Shown: piece by piece, positions 27,605 through 37,342 of the stretch
Layout of the letters: each line of letters starts with the position of its first letter
Position numbering within the stretch: position 1 is the first letter of the stretch
Origin: Rheinheimera sp. EpRS3
GTDB lineage: Bacteria > Pseudomonadota > Gammaproteobacteria > Enterobacterales > Alteromonadaceae
Length of the DNA stretch: 64,000 nt
Direction of reading: 5' to 3'
Assembly: GCF_001513785.1 (NCBI RefSeq)
Contig: NZ_LNQS01000012.1
Location: 58,547 to 122,546 of the forward strand
The notes under the pieces: model-generated
Seen by the model: only the letters and a program-made list of their open reading frames with translations
Told to the model about the DNA's origin: nothing
The model's database searches: none
Made by a program: the position numbers and the translations under genes

Positions 27605-29188
27605 ATGAAACATCTTACACCGGGCGTTTATAGTGAAGAAGTGTCTTTAACCACTAAATCAGTTAATAGCGTAGACACGACTACTGCCGCGATGATAGGG
27701 GTTACGCAGCGCGGTCCGGTGAACATACCTATATTGATCACAAGTTTTAATGCATTTTGCCAGATATTTGGCGGCTTACTTAATCATAATATTTACACCA
27801 ATAGTCTCGATGCTTTGCCCTACGCCGTACAAGGATTTTTTCTGAACGGCGGCCAGCAGCTTTATGTACTACGAGTTATCGGCCCTGATAGCACTTTTGC
27901 TTGTACCAGCCTAAACAACAGCTGCGTCCCAGACACTTCAACATCAGATAAGCCCGTTATTTGGGTTTATGCACGATATCCCGGTGTGTGGGGCAATAAC
28001 GTACACGTGGAAACGCGTAGGTGCGCTGGGCAGGAATATGATCTACTCATTGAGTTACGAGACGACGGCAAGGTAGTGCAGAGCGAAGTGTATAAAAAAC
28101 TCAGTACAGATCCTCAACATCCACGTTATGCGATTAAGATAGTCGGTTGTTTTCAGCCGCAAAGTACGGCGGCTTCACCTGCAGGCGAGTCAGAGCTGAT
28201 ACGTTTGTTGATAGTTCCGCAACAGGAAACAACGGACATTACAGCGCCGCCAGACAATGGTTCTTACACATTGCATAATGGTTGTGATGATTTAACCGGC
28301 CTTAATGAAGCCTGCTACATCGGCAACCCTGATGACGATCCGCATAAACGAAATGGTATTTATCGTTTAGATGATGAACGAGATATAAATTTAATTTCCG
28401 TGCCTGGCCAAACGGGGGCTCTGTTACAGCAGGCTCTACTGAACCACTGTGAAAAAATACGCTATCGCTTTGCGATACTGGACTCGCCCCACAACTACAA
28501 TATCAAAGCTGTGCTTCAGCACCGGCATCAGCTGAACAGTAGTTACGGTGCTATTTATTATCCCTGGTTGGTTGTGCCCGATATTTTTGGTGAGCAAGGC
28601 AGCGTGCTGCACGTACCACCTTGTGGCCATGTAATGGGAATTTATGCGCGCACCGATAACACTCGCGGTGTATGGAAAGCACCGGCTAATGAGTTGGTAC
28701 ACGGTATTTTGCAGTTTGAGGTGACATTGACACACAACGACCAGAACGTGCTCAACCCGGTGGGCATTAATACCTTTCGCGATTTTCGTAGCACCAACCG
28801 AGGCTTGCGGTTATGGGGCGCCCGCACGTTGAGCAATGATCCGCAATGGCAATATGTTAACATACGCCGGTTTTTGCTATTTGTGCAGCAATCTATTGAA
28901 CAGAGCTTGCAGTTTACGGTTTTTGAACACAATAACACCAAGCTGTGGGCAACGGTAAAGCAAGCTATAAGTAACTTTCTTTTAGGTGTGTGGCATTCAG
29001 GCGCTTTACAGGGCTTAAAACCGGAACACGCATTTTTCGTTCATGTTGGTTATAACATTACAATGTCGCAAACCGATATCGACAAAGGCCGTTTGATCGT
29101 ACAGATAGGTGTAGCGCGACTAAAACCAGCAGAGTTTATGGTATTTCAGCTTGTGCACCAATGCTTGCTACCAAACCACGTTGACTAG
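27605..29188 (+). CDS. Orphan contractile tail-sheath protein (phage/eCIS type)
   Basis: 527 residues. The start TPGVYSEEVSL, YAVQGFFLNGGQQLYVLRV, GVWGNNVHVE, and the long C-terminal half with GIYARTDNTRGVWKAPANE, GLRLWGARTLSNDPQW, YVNIRRFLLFVQQSIE and the ending LIVQIGVARLKPAEF are classic sheath features of R-type tailocins, PVC/Afp-type injection systems and myophages. No tube, baseplate, ATPase or spike genes lie nearby, so it is an isolated copy. GAGGA precedes the ATG. Its stop overlaps the opposing RNase J-like gene by 4 bases. Whether it is expressed is unknown. Confidence 0.85.
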   Translation: MKHLTPGVYSEEVSLTTKSVNSVDTTTAAMIGVTQRGPVNIPILITSFNAFCQIFGGLLNHNIYTNSLDALPYAVQGFFLNGGQQLYVLRVIGPDSTFACTSLNNSCVPDTSTSDKPVIWVYARYPGVWGNNVHVETRRCAGQEYDLLIELRDDGKVVQSEVYKKLSTDPQHPRYAIKIVGCFQPQSTAASPAGESELIRLLIVPQQETTDITAPPDNGSYTLHNGCDDLTGLNEACYIGNPDDDPHKRNGIYRLDDERDINLISVPGQTGALLQQALLNHCEKIRYRFAILDSPHNYNIKAVLQHRHQLNSSYGAIYYPWLVVPDIFGEQGSVLHVPPCGHVMGIYARTDNTRGVWKAPANELVHGILQFEVTLTHNDQNVLNPVGINTFRDFRSTNRGLRLWGARTLSNDPQWQYVNIRRFLLFVQQSIEQSLQFTVFEHNNTKLWATVKQAISNFLLGVWHSGALQGLKPEHAFFVHVGYNITMSQTDIDKGRLIVQIGVARLKPAEFMVFQLVHQCLLPNHVD

Positions 29189-30567
29189 CGTACCAAAGCA
29201 ATACGCCCTGCTTTAGCAAAACCCGGCCATAAACGCGGTGCGGGGGCCAGCACAAACAAATCGCCGTTTAAACCGGTAAGTTGCTGCGGCACGCCGGCGG
29301 CTTTGGCCACGTTGGCATTAGCGGCTAAATGCGCGGCTTCGCCATGTACCGGCACGGCAATTTGCGGCTGCACCCAACGGTAGAGTAAATCCAGCTCGCC
29401 TCTGTTTGGATGACCGGACACATGAATAGGCAGCTCGGTATCGTGGCTTTGCAGAGTTTGAATATTACGGGCGTTAAGTTTCTCTATCAGGCGGCTAATC
29501 AGCATTTCATTGCCGGGAATAATAATAGAGCTGAAAATCACCAGGTCGCTCTGCTCCAGCAACAACAACGGATGATTATCATCGGCAAGGCGGCTAAGTG
29601 CTGCGCGCGGTTCCCCCTGTGAGCCGGTGGCAATAACCAGCACTTCGTCCTTTGGCAGATAACCGATATGACCGGCGTCTACTATTGTTAACTCGTCTGG
29701 CCAATAGCCGGTAGCGCGGGCTGCACCCACCATATTGTCCAGAGAGCGGCCAAGCAGTGCCAGATAACGGCCGGTTTTAGCCGCTATGCGGGCCAGCGAG
29801 ATAAGCCTGCCCACGTTAGAACTAAACCCCGTTACCACTACCCTGCCTGTTGCGGCTTTAACGACCTGCAGCAAGGCGTTATGGCAGTCTGTTTCAGACA
29901 GAGAAAACCCCTCTCGCAAGGCGTTGGTAGAATCGCACACCATAGCCGTAATATTGTGCTGCGCCAGGCGCTTAAATACCGAGCTTTTAAAGGCACGGCC
30001 GGTGATAGGGCTGGCATCCATTTTCCAGTCAGCGGTATGAAACACTGTACCGGCGGCAGTTTTGATCACTAAAGCATGGGGTTCAGGAATAGAATGAGTA
30101 ATAGCCAGCCAGTGCAGACAGAACGGGCCGATATTTATAGTGGCGCCGCTTAATACTTCAACTACGGGTACTTTGTCAGCTAAGCCAAGTACACTTAATT
30201 TACGGCGTAAAATTTCAGCGGTAAAAGGCGTGGTATACACCGGGCAGTTAAAACGTTGCCACAACTGTGGCAAAGCACCAATATGATCTTCGTGCGCGTG
30301 GGTAATAACAATACCGCATAAATTGTCTTTTTGCTGGCTGATAAAGGTTGGATCGGCCGCCAGTACCTCTGCATTTTGGGTGTTGCCGGGCGCAGTATTA
30401 TATTGCGGTGATAAAGGGCTGTTAAAGGTTACTCCACAGTCTACCATTAACCACTGGCCGGCATGGCCATACAGGTTAAGGTTCATGCCAATTTCACCGG
30501 TACCACCCAGTGGTAAAAACCATAAATCGTTAACACCCGGTATCGCTGCAGTATGTAGCGTACTTAT
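29185..30567 (-). CDS. RNase J-like metallo-beta-lactamase/beta-CASP protein, apparent ATA start
   Basis: A beta-CASP metallohydrolase: HAHEDHIG (zinc motif), HTADWKMD, CDSTNA, ATGSQGEPRAAL, and the VSGHPNRGEL and PVHGEAAHL motifs. RNase J members are 5'-exo/endoribonucleases. The first ATG (30486) lies inside the conserved N-terminal motif LPLGGTGEIGMNLNLYG, so translation should begin earlier. Upstream, the same frame has no ATG, GTG or TTG before a stop; AAAAGGAG (30574-30581) sits 6 bases before an ATA at 30567, which gives 460 residues. Either a rare AUA start or a recent start-codon mutation. The 433-residue ATG form would lack the first beta strand. Confidence 0.8.
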   Translation of the reverse strand: MSTLHTAAIPGVNDLWFLPLGGTGEIGMNLNLYGHAGQWLMVDCGVTFNSPLSPQYNTAPGNTQNAEVLAADPTFISQQKDNLCGIVITHAHEDHIGALPQLWQRFNCPVYTTPFTAEILRRKLSVLGLADKVPVVEVLSGATINIGPFCLHWLAITHSIPEPHALVIKTAAGTVFHTADWKMDASPITGRAFKSSVFKRLAQHNITAMVCDSTNALREGFSLSETDCHNALLQVVKAATGRVVVTGFSSNVGRLISLARIAAKTGRYLALLGRSLDNMVGAARATGYWPDELTIVDAGHIGYLPKDEVLVIATGSQGEPRAALSRLADDNHPLLLLEQSDLVIFSSIIIPGNEMLISRLIEKLNARNIQTLQSHDTELPIHVSGHPNRGELDLLYRWVQPQIAVPVHGEAAHLAANANVAKAAGVPQQLTGLNGDLFVLAPAPRLWPGFAKAGRIALVR

Positions 30568-30736
30568 AACCCACTCCTTTTGATACCTGAGCTTTTATGC
30601 TTCAGCAACTGGCTTTTCAGCGTTTAGTGCAATTGCTTTGCAGTTTGACAGCATCCTTGCTTGTTTGCCAGTATTGCTGTTACTAAGCTTGGTTCTTGGC
30701 CTTCCGTTTAAAGGTTGGGGTTGAATCAGCTGGGTG

Positions 30737-31303
30737 TCAAGCGGCGTGGCGCCCTTCACGTATTTCTTCCAGTAGTTTTTTGTTAAATGCATCTAAATCA
30801 TCAGGAGTACGGCTGGTTACCAGGCCATTGTCTACTACTACCGGCTCGTCGACCCAAATGGCGCCGGCGTTTTTCAAATCGGTCTTAATACTGTTATATG
30901 ACGTAACTTTACGGCCTTTAAGTACGCCAGCTTCTGCCAATAACCAGGGGCCGTGGCAAATGGCAGCCACCGGTTTATTGGCGCTATCGCTAAAAAAGGC
31001 CTGAATAAAGTGGATAGCTTTTTCGTCCTGGCGCAAGGTGTCTGGGTTTATCAAGCCACCTGGCAACACTAACGCGTCATAGTCTGTTGCTTTAGCGTGT
31101 TGCAGGGTTTTATCCACGGCTACAGTGTCAGCCCAGTCTTTACCCGACCAGCCTCTGATGCTGCCATCTTTCTGTGAAACAATGTGCACTGTCGCACCCG
31201 CAGCAATCAGAGTATCGCGGGGGGACGTAAGCTCACTAAACTCAAAGCCATCAGTGGCAAGAATAGCAATTTTTTTACCTGCTAAAACCGGTTGAACGTT
31301 CAT
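30737..31303 (-). CDS. DJ-1/PfpI family protein (YhbO-like)
   Basis: 188 residues from the ATG at 31303, supported by AGGAG seven bases upstream; the ATG six codons earlier is not. Class I glutamine-amidotransferase-like fold with the nucleophile cysteine in AICHGPWLLAEAG and the conserved Glu in DGFEFSEL. Related proteins are stress-induced deglycases or chaperones; exact activity debated. Monocistronic as far as can be seen. Confidence 0.92.
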   Translation of the reverse strand: MNVQPVLAGKKIAILATDGFEFSELTSPRDTLIAAGATVHIVSQKDGSIRGWSGKDWADTVAVDKTLQHAKATDYDALVLPGGLINPDTLRQDEKAIHFIQAFFSDSANKPVAAICHGPWLLAEAGVLKGRKVTSYNSIKTDLKNAGAIWVDEPVVVDNGLVTSRTPDDLDAFNKKLLEEIREGRHAA

Positions 31304-31384
31304 AATATGTCTCCTAATCATTCAATGTTACATGGTGTAATGTAAAGTTTACCTGGTACCCGAGAGCTGTAGCTGGGTAACCAG

Positions 31385-31843
31385 CTAAAGATCTTCCAGC
31401 CTGTTAGCGCCTTGCATCATTTGCTGTGCCTCGCTTTTTTCCAAATCACGCACCTGTGCTAATAGCTCCTGAATTTTTGGCGTTTGAGAGCGGTCATACA
31501 AATTCTGATACAGTAAAAGGATTTGCTGATGTTGGTTCTCTATTTCAGTAATAACTTCGGTAGTCGTCATAGAGATGAAGGCGTCATCACAAGCCGCACC
31601 GGCTAATAGCGGATGGCGATCTAAATGCTCTATACACCAGGTGTTTAAAGCTTTATCTTCACCCACATCCTTGAAGCCCTGCACTGCAATGGCAAGTTTC
31701 ATTTCTTTGTCAGCAAGGTAATTCAGCAACATTTGGCAGCGATCATCTAGCTGATGTTTGGCACAATCAGCCAGACAGTTGGATAAATGTCGGTGATACC
31801 CTGAGGTCCAATCTAACAAACTACGGAGTGATTCAACTTTCAT
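31385..31843 (-). CDS. Unknown helical-bundle protein, possibly ferritin-like
   Basis: 152 residues from the ATG at 31843, which has AGGAG five bases upstream. An ATG at 31900 would start inside the terminator of the upstream gene, so it is rejected. Predicted almost entirely helical, with spaced His, Glu and Cys residues (HRHLSNC, EHLDRHPLL, ENQHQQILLL) that resemble ferritin-like or hemerythrin-like four-helix bundles without a clear metal motif. Function unknown. Confidence 0.65.
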   Translation of the reverse strand: MKVESLRSLLDWTSGYHRHLSNCLADCAKHQLDDRCQMLLNYLADKEMKLAIAVQGFKDVGEDKALNTWCIEHLDRHPLLAGAACDDAFISMTTTEVITEIENQHQQILLLYQNLYDRSQTPKIQELLAQVRDLEKSEAQQMMQGANRLEDL

Positions 31844-31884
31844 GTGGGCTCCTGCTAAAAGTATTACAGTCGTAAATAGCAGGC

Positions 31885-31912
31885 AAAAAACAGGCCGCAA
31901 TTGCGGCCTGTT
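31885..31912 (-). terminator. Intrinsic terminator of the DUF885 gene
   Basis: A perfect 24-base palindrome (31889-31912) reads on the minus strand as a GC-rich stem followed directly by six U residues, 29 bases after the gene's stop. A strong rho-independent terminator. Confidence 0.85.
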
Positions 31913-31940
31913 AACTTAATATGACTTAACGCTAAGCTGA

Positions 31941-33800
31941 CTACTGCGCTTTTACTGTGCTAATCCAGTTATTAACCCGCTTTTCCAGCACGCTAAGTGG
32001 CAAGGCACCACCGCCAAGCACGGTATCGTGAAAGGCGCGGATATCAAACTTATCACCCAGCTCTTTCTGTGCATTGCTACGCAGTTCAAGAATTTTAATC
32101 ATGCCAATTTTATATGCCGTTGCCTGGCCTGGCCAAACGATATAACGGCGCACTTCAGAGATCACCGCACCTTGGGCAATCGGCGTTTTCTCCAGAAAGT
32201 AATCTATCGCCTGTTGCTCATTCCAGCCTTTGCTGTGCAGGCCGGTGTCTACCACCAAGCGCACGGCACGCCACATTTCAGTAATCAAGCGGCCAAAATC
32301 TGAATATGGGTTCTGATAGGCGCCCATTTCTTTTGCCAACAGCTCAGAATACAGTGCCCAACCTTCTGAATAGGCAGTAAAGCCAGCCTGAGTGCGGAAT
32401 GTCGGTACTGTGGTTAGCTCCTGTGCGATAGAAATTTGCATGTGATGGCCCGGGTTGCCTTCGTGGTAAGCAATGGCTTCCATCTCATTTTTTGGCATTG
32501 AGCGCATGTCTGATAAATGCGCATAATAAATGCCTGGCCTTGCACCATCCGGTGTGCCCGGGAAATAATGCTGTGCAGCACCCGGCTGCTCACGAAACGG
32601 CTCTACCCGTTTCACTGTCAGCTCGGCTTTAGGTAAAATGCCAAAGTACTCAGGCAGCTTCTTATTGATAAAAGCCAGATACTGCCTGGAATCTTCCAGA
32701 TAGCCTTCACGGCCTTCATCGGTGTCAGGGTAGTAGAACTGATCATCATCTTTAATAAACTTAAAGAAAGCTTGTAAATCGCCTTGAAAACCCACTTTGT
32801 CTTTAATAGCGATCATTTCTTTGGTCAGGCGCTCAACTTCGTCCAGACCAATTTGATGGATCTGCTCTGCGGTTAAGTCGGTAGTGGTAGATACTTTTAA
32901 TCTGTAATTATAAAAGTCTGTGCCGCCTTGTTGCTTGCCTACACCGGTAGCAATTTCATCGGTAAACTGAATATCCTGCTGTAGCCATTGTTTCAGCGCT
33001 GTGTAAGCCGGTAAAAAATGGGTTTGCAGGGCACTTTTCGTCTCGTCTGCCAGTTGTTTAGCTTGCTCATCACTAAGTTTATCGGCCGTTACCAGTGCGT
33101 CAATTTTGCCTTTGGCATCGGCCCACAGTGGTATGTCTTGCTCTGCGTCGGTAAATGGCGCGCCGCTTATCAAATTATTAATTTGCTCCAGTACGCCATC
33201 ATAGGCAAAGCGTGGCGGGCGTACATCATGCTCGGCATTTGCCTGTGCCCGCTCCAGCAGTTGTGTCAGAGCCCGGCTGATGCCTTCAATCCGCTTGATA
33301 TAGGCTTGCATATCTTCTGCGGTATCAACTTTATGGAAGTTGATCATAATCTGCGGCAACATGGCGTGAATACCCTGCATCTGGGTAAACACGTACCCAT
33401 TTTTACGAAAGGCTACACCCTCTTTGGCTTGTTCATACTGATAAATCCAGATGTCATAAGACGTTTGTGCTTCAATATCCAGCTTGCTGTAGTCGAAGCT
33501 GGTTTTAAGCTCTTCTACTGTTGCTGCCAGCCAGGCCAGTTGTTCATCTTCTGCGGCAATTGAGGTATCGTCGATTTGATCATACTTATCTTTGCGGCCA
33601 AGAAAGGTCATTTGCAGCGGGCTTTGCTGCAGTTGTTGCTCGTATTTAACTTCAAACCACTGATTCAGCCGTTCAGTCTCTGACTGCTGCTTTTGTTCTG
33701 CAACCACATCAGTTGTCGGGCTGGGTGTATTGTTTTGCGGTGCCGGGCCGCAGCCGGCAAGGATGCCGGCCACAGCAAGGGCAATAAGAGACTTATGCAT
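31941..33800 (-). CDS. DUF885 family lipoprotein, putative metallopeptidase
   Basis: 619 residues. Lipoprotein signal with lipobox ILAGC (Cys17), so probably anchored in the outer or inner membrane facing the periplasm. The C-terminal half carries YHEGNPGHHMQ, the family's zinc-binding HExxxHH-like motif, and a later downstream Glu region (GFTAYSEGWALYSE), typical of DUF885 peptidase-like proteins. Substrate unknown. Ends in a strong terminator. Confidence 0.88.
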   Translation of the reverse strand: MHKSLIALAVAGILAGCGPAPQNNTPSPTTDVVAEQKQQSETERLNQWFEVKYEQQLQQSPLQMTFLGRKDKYDQIDDTSIAAEDEQLAWLAATVEELKTSFDYSKLDIEAQTSYDIWIYQYEQAKEGVAFRKNGYVFTQMQGIHAMLPQIMINFHKVDTAEDMQAYIKRIEGISRALTQLLERAQANAEHDVRPPRFAYDGVLEQINNLISGAPFTDAEQDIPLWADAKGKIDALVTADKLSDEQAKQLADETKSALQTHFLPAYTALKQWLQQDIQFTDEIATGVGKQQGGTDFYNYRLKVSTTTDLTAEQIHQIGLDEVERLTKEMIAIKDKVGFQGDLQAFFKFIKDDDQFYYPDTDEGREGYLEDSRQYLAFINKKLPEYFGILPKAELTVKRVEPFREQPGAAQHYFPGTPDGARPGIYYAHLSDMRSMPKNEMEAIAYHEGNPGHHMQISIAQELTTVPTFRTQAGFTAYSEGWALYSELLAKEMGAYQNPYSDFGRLITEMWRAVRLVVDTGLHSKGWNEQQAIDYFLEKTPIAQGAVISEVRRYIVWPGQATAYKIGMIKILELRSNAQKELGDKFDIRAFHDTVLGGGALPLSVLEKRVNNWISTVKAQ

Positions 33801-33896
33801 TAGAGGGTTCCTTTATAGTTTTGGTTATACCAAAACACAGCCTACCCTCAAGCTAATGATTAGTCTAAAAACTAATTGTAAGCAGCTTTGTCAGAC

Positions 33897-35591
33897 TCAG
33901 GCACTGACCCGCTTATACTGGCGGTATTGTGGCAGCCAGAAGTTGTCTTCAATTTTTTGCAGTAGCATGGCGTCGTCCAACTCCAGTGCCAGGCCCTGCT
34001 GCATTGCCACTTTGGCAACGTTAAAGGCAATTTGCTTACTCAGCGCCGACAACTCGGTAAAAGCTGGCAGTAAACCGCCCTCGCCGCTGTTTGCTTTTGG
34101 CGATGCAGCCGCCAGTGTTTTGCTTGCTTCGCGTAACATTTCATCGCTGATAAGCCGGGCTTTACTGGCAATAACGCCAAGGCCGATGCCAGGGAAAATG
34201 TAGCTGTTATTACATTGTGCGATGGGGTAAAGCGTGCCGTTATACGCCACTGGTGCAAATGGGCTACCGGTGGCGATAATAACCTCGCCGTCGGTCCAGT
34301 TAATAACCTGCTCTGGTGTGGCTTCCACCTGGCGCGACGGGTTGCTCAGCGGGAAAATAATCGGCATAGCGCAGCCTTTTTTCATCGCCCGCACTACCGG
34401 TTCAGTAAATAAACCGGCCTGGCCGGATACACCAATCAAAATGCCAGGCTGGGCGCAATTCATTACATCCAGTAAGCTTGGAAACTCACTGCTGTAGCTC
34501 CAATCTGTTATTGCTGTTGAGGCTTGTGCCAAAGCTTGCTGGAAATCGCGCAAGCCTGGTGTGGTATCGGTAAGTAAGCCGAAGCGGTCAATCATATAGA
34601 TTTGGCTACGCGCCTGCGCTTCACTTATGCCTTCAGCCACCATCTGGCTGATAACCTGTTCAGCAATACCGCAACCGGCAGAGCCTGCGCCAACAAACAC
34701 CACTTTTTGTTCAGACAATTTCGCATTTTTACTGCGACATGCCGCCAGTAACGTACCTACCGTTACTGCTGCAGTACCTTGGATATCATCGTTAAAGCAG
34801 CATATTTTATCGCGGTAACGCTGTAATAAAGGCATAGCGTTAGGCTGGGCAAAGTCTTCAAACTGAATAATAGCGTCTGGCCAGCGCCGTTTTACCGCCT
34901 GGATAAACAAGTCAACAAACTCATCATACTCTGCCTGGTTTACCCGCTTTTGCCGCAGCCCCATGTACATTGGGTCATTCAGTAGCTTTTCATTATTAGT
35001 GCCGACATCGAGCATTACCGGCAATGCATAAGCCGGGCTGATGCCCCCGCAGGCGGTATATAACGACAATTTGCCGATAGAAATACCCATACCGCCAATA
35101 CCCTGATCGCCAAGGCCCAGTACCCGCTCGCCATCGGTGACAACAATCACCTTTACTTTACGCTTGGTGGCGTTGCGCAATACATCGTCCAGCTGATGCC
35201 GGTCCTGATAACTGATAAATAAACCACGGGCACTGCGATAAATATCCGAAAATTGCTCACAGGCATCACCCACTGTCGGTGTGTAAATTATGGGGATCAT
35301 TTCTTCCAGGTGTTGCTGCAGTAAACGGTAAAATAAGGTTTCGTTGTTGTCCTGAATAGCGCGCAGATAGATATGCTTATTAATGGCAGTATCAAAGCTT
35401 TTATACTGCATGTAGGCGCGGCTTACCTGCTCTTCTATCGTTTCATAACGTGGTGGTAATAAACCGGCAAGGTTAAACATCAGCCGCTCATCGGCGGTAA
35501 AGGCACTGCCTTTATTCAGTAAAGGTGTTTCCAGTAATGCTGAGCCTGAATAGGCGGTATACAACGGAGATTTTTTGCTTGAACTGCTCAT
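33897..35591 (-). CDS. maeA: NAD-dependent malic enzyme
   Basis: 564 residues (E. coli MaeA 565). Oxidatively decarboxylates malate to pyruvate. N-terminal malic domain with [15 protein letters not shown], the catalytic Lys region and [19 protein letters not shown], metal ligands in [10 protein letters not shown], and a Rossmann segment [15 protein letters not shown]. Lone gene near HDOD and DUF885 genes. Confidence 0.96.
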   Translation of the reverse strand: MSSSSKKSPLYTAYSGSALLETPLLNKGSAFTADERLMFNLAGLLPPRYETIEEQVSRAYMQYKSFDTAINKHIYLRAIQDNNETLFYRLLQQHLEEMIPIIYTPTVGDACEQFSDIYRSARGLFISYQDRHQLDDVLRNATKRKVKVIVVTDGERVLGLGDQGIGGMGISIGKLSLYTACGGISPAYALPVMLDVGTNNEKLLNDPMYMGLRQKRVNQAEYDEFVDLFIQAVKRRWPDAIIQFEDFAQPNAMPLLQRYRDKICCFNDDIQGTAAVTVGTLLAACRSKNAKLSEQKVVFVGAGSAGCGIAEQVISQMVAEGISEAQARSQIYMIDRFGLLTDTTPGLRDFQQALAQASTAITDWSYSSEFPSLLDVMNCAQPGILIGVSGQAGLFTEPVVRAMKKGCAMPIIFPLSNPSRQVEATPEQVINWTDGEVIIATGSPFAPVAYNGTLYPIAQCNNSYIFPGIGLGVIASKARLISDEMLREASKTLAAASPKANSGEGGLLPAFTELSALSKQIAFNVAKVAMQQGLALELDDAMLLQKIEDNFWLPQYRQYKRVSA

Positions 35592-35647
35592 GAATAGCTT
35601 CCAGATAACGGCTCCGGCAAACCTGAGGTTATACCGGAGAGAAAATA

Positions 35648-36493
35648 TTAATAAATAGTACTGATCCTGGGGTTTAATACGGACAAAATAAACAGGCCTT
35701 CAGTGTTGCAGAAATCGATGGCGCGAATAATGTCTGGCTGAGTCAGGTTTAATAACTCCAGTACAAAAGGGTCAACAAGTTGCTTAGTGGAGTACATTTC
35801 GGGATGCTGATTTGCCAGCGCTAAGCGCACGGCCAGATAAATAATAAGCTGGGCTTTGTTTTTCTGATCAAAACGGGTGCTGTGTTGCAGCGCAACCGGC
35901 TCGACAATGCTGTCGGGTAAATGCCACAAATGCAATAACTCTGCGCCGCATTGCGCATAAGTAAAATCCAGTTTAGTTTGTTGTAATTGCCAGGGCCGCT
36001 GTTCTGAATTGTAATCCTGACACTGGTGAGCTTGCTCTGCGCTATTTTGTAACACCACCAGCTCGCCAATATTGTGCAGTAAACCGGCGACATAAAAACG
36101 GTCTGTTGGTTTAATCCCGCAGCACTGCGCCAAATGCTTGGCAATAAGCGCGGCGTTGATACTTTGCTCCCAAAAACGCTCAAGATCAATGGCCGAGGTA
36201 TCTACTTTACTGCAGGCTGATGCAATACCGATACTTAGCACAAGATTATATACCTGGGTTTTTCCCAACACTAATAAAGCTTTGCAGACGTTCTCTACCT
36301 GATAAGGTAAACTGTAAATTGCACTGTTAGCCAGTTTAAGCAATTTTGATGTTAGTACCGGGTCCAGTAAAATAACTTCTGCGACTTCATCCAGACTGGC
36401 GGTGTCAGAGTCCATCAGTTCTTTGACCCTCAGATAGCCTTCAGGCAGGGCGAACAGATCGGATACATTCTGGGCATACTGCAACGCTTTCAT
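35648..36493 (-). CDS. HDOD domain protein
   Basis: 281 residues filled by an HDOD domain (about 15-210), the HD-related output domain lacking full catalytic His/Asp sets: [10 protein letters not shown] retains an HN rather than HD. Such proteins act in signalling and motility regulation. AGGAG lies upstream of the ATG. Upstream of maeA in the same direction, with 56 bases between; a link is not evident. Confidence 0.85.
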   Translation of the reverse strand: MKALQYAQNVSDLFALPEGYLRVKELMDSDTASLDEVAEVILLDPVLTSKLLKLANSAIYSLPYQVENVCKALLVLGKTQVYNLVLSIGIASACSKVDTSAIDLERFWEQSINAALIAKHLAQCCGIKPTDRFYVAGLLHNIGELVVLQNSAEQAHQCQDYNSEQRPWQLQQTKLDFTYAQCGAELLHLWHLPDSIVEPVALQHSTRFDQKNKAQLIIYLAVRLALANQHPEMYSTKQLVDPFVLELLNLTQPDIIRAIDFCNTEGLFILSVLNPRISTIY

Positions 36494-36645
36494 TAGGTGA
36501 CTCTCCTCCAGCTGACACCAACGTACTACAGCCAGCTATAAGTGTTACTGCTGCATGCGATTTTACAAGCTTTGGCCAGAAAATCTTAGTTTTTTTTACC
36601 GGGAGGATTAGTTTCTGTACCAGATAGTTCAGAAATCAGCCAAAT

Positions 36646-36680
36646 AAGGCACTGGCCCGATCACTTCAGGCCAGTGCCTT
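36646..36680 (-). terminator. Terminator after dps
   Basis: A perfect 12-bp stem (36646-36657 with 36669-36680) around an 11-base loop starts right after the dps stop on the minus strand, followed by AUUU. The weak U-run is compensated by the GC-rich stem. Confidence 0.7.
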
Positions 36681-36684
36681 TGCA

Positions 36685-37152
36685 TTACGCTACCAGACTA
36701 CGCAGCATCCAGGCAGTTTTTTCATGCACAGTCATGCGCTGAGTCAGCAGATCAAGTGACACTTCATCAGAGGCTTCATCGGCTACCGGCACGATAGAGC
36801 GCGCCGTTTTAGCTATAGCTTCCTGGCCTTTAACCAAATCTTTAATCATTTCTTCAGCAGTGGGTATGCCATCGGCTTCTTTAATGCTGGTCAGCTTGGC
36901 GTATTCTTTATATGAACCCGGCGCAAATTCGCCCAGGGCCCGAATACGTTCTGCAATTTCATCAACCGCCAGAGCCAATTCATTGTACTGAGTTTCAAAC
37001 AGGGTATGCAGAGTCTGAAACATCGGCCCTGTTACGTTCCAGTGGTAGTTGTGCGTTTTTAAATAAAGCGTATAGGTATCGGCCAGCAGTACAGACAAAC
37101 CGTCGGCAATGGCTTTACGTTGTTCTTCATTAATACCAATATTAATTTTCAT
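36685..37152 (-). CDS. dps: Dps-family DNA-protecting ferritin
   Basis: 155 residues. Dodecameric iron-storing protein oxidising Fe2+ with peroxide. Ferroxidase-site residues appear in [14 protein letters not shown] (His) and [20 protein letters not shown] (Asp/Glu). An AGGAAG-like site precedes the ATG. Single-gene unit with its own terminator; OxyR or stationary-phase control is usual but not read here. Confidence 0.93.
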   Translation of the reverse strand: MKINIGINEEQRKAIADGLSVLLADTYTLYLKTHNYHWNVTGPMFQTLHTLFETQYNELALAVDEIAERIRALGEFAPGSYKEYAKLTSIKEADGIPTAEEMIKDLVKGQEAIAKTARSIVPVADEASDEVSLDLLTQRMTVHEKTAWMLRSLVA

Positions 37153-37305
37153 AGCGCTTCCTCTTAAATGAGCACGGAGACTGCATCAACATAGCATAAA
37201 AATGGCTGTTTAATTCAGCCTTGCCAATTAAAACAGTATCTTACCGGGCGTGAATGAATATAACTTCAAAAGACATGGGGATAAATAGCAAAAAAATCAA
37301 GTGAT

Positions 37306-37335
37306 AAAATAAAGCCGGTTAACTTAACCGGCTTT
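37306..37335 (-). terminator. Terminator after ybiT
   Basis: AAAGCCGGTTAA and its complement (37311-37322 and 37324-37335) form a near-continuous stem; on the minus strand it is followed by a UUUAUUUUAU run. Good intrinsic terminator, 8 bases after the ybiT stop. Confidence 0.85.
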
Positions 37336-37342
37336 ATTGGCA

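Noticed and set aside
30595..30792. 65-codon minus-strand ORF after the DJ-1 gene
   Set aside because: Overlaps the DJ-1 coding end by 56 bases in another frame, lacks a ribosome-binding site and has a low-complexity composition.
31844..31900. N-terminal extension (MRPVFCLLF...) of the helical-bundle protein, which looks like a signal peptide
   Set aside because: It is encoded by the perfect palindrome of the upstream gene's terminator; the ATG at 31843 has a proper ribosome-binding site.
33018..33563. 181-codon plus-strand ORF opposite the DUF885 gene
   Set aside because: Antisense shadow of a conserved gene; cysteine and leucine-rich composition typical of spurious frames.
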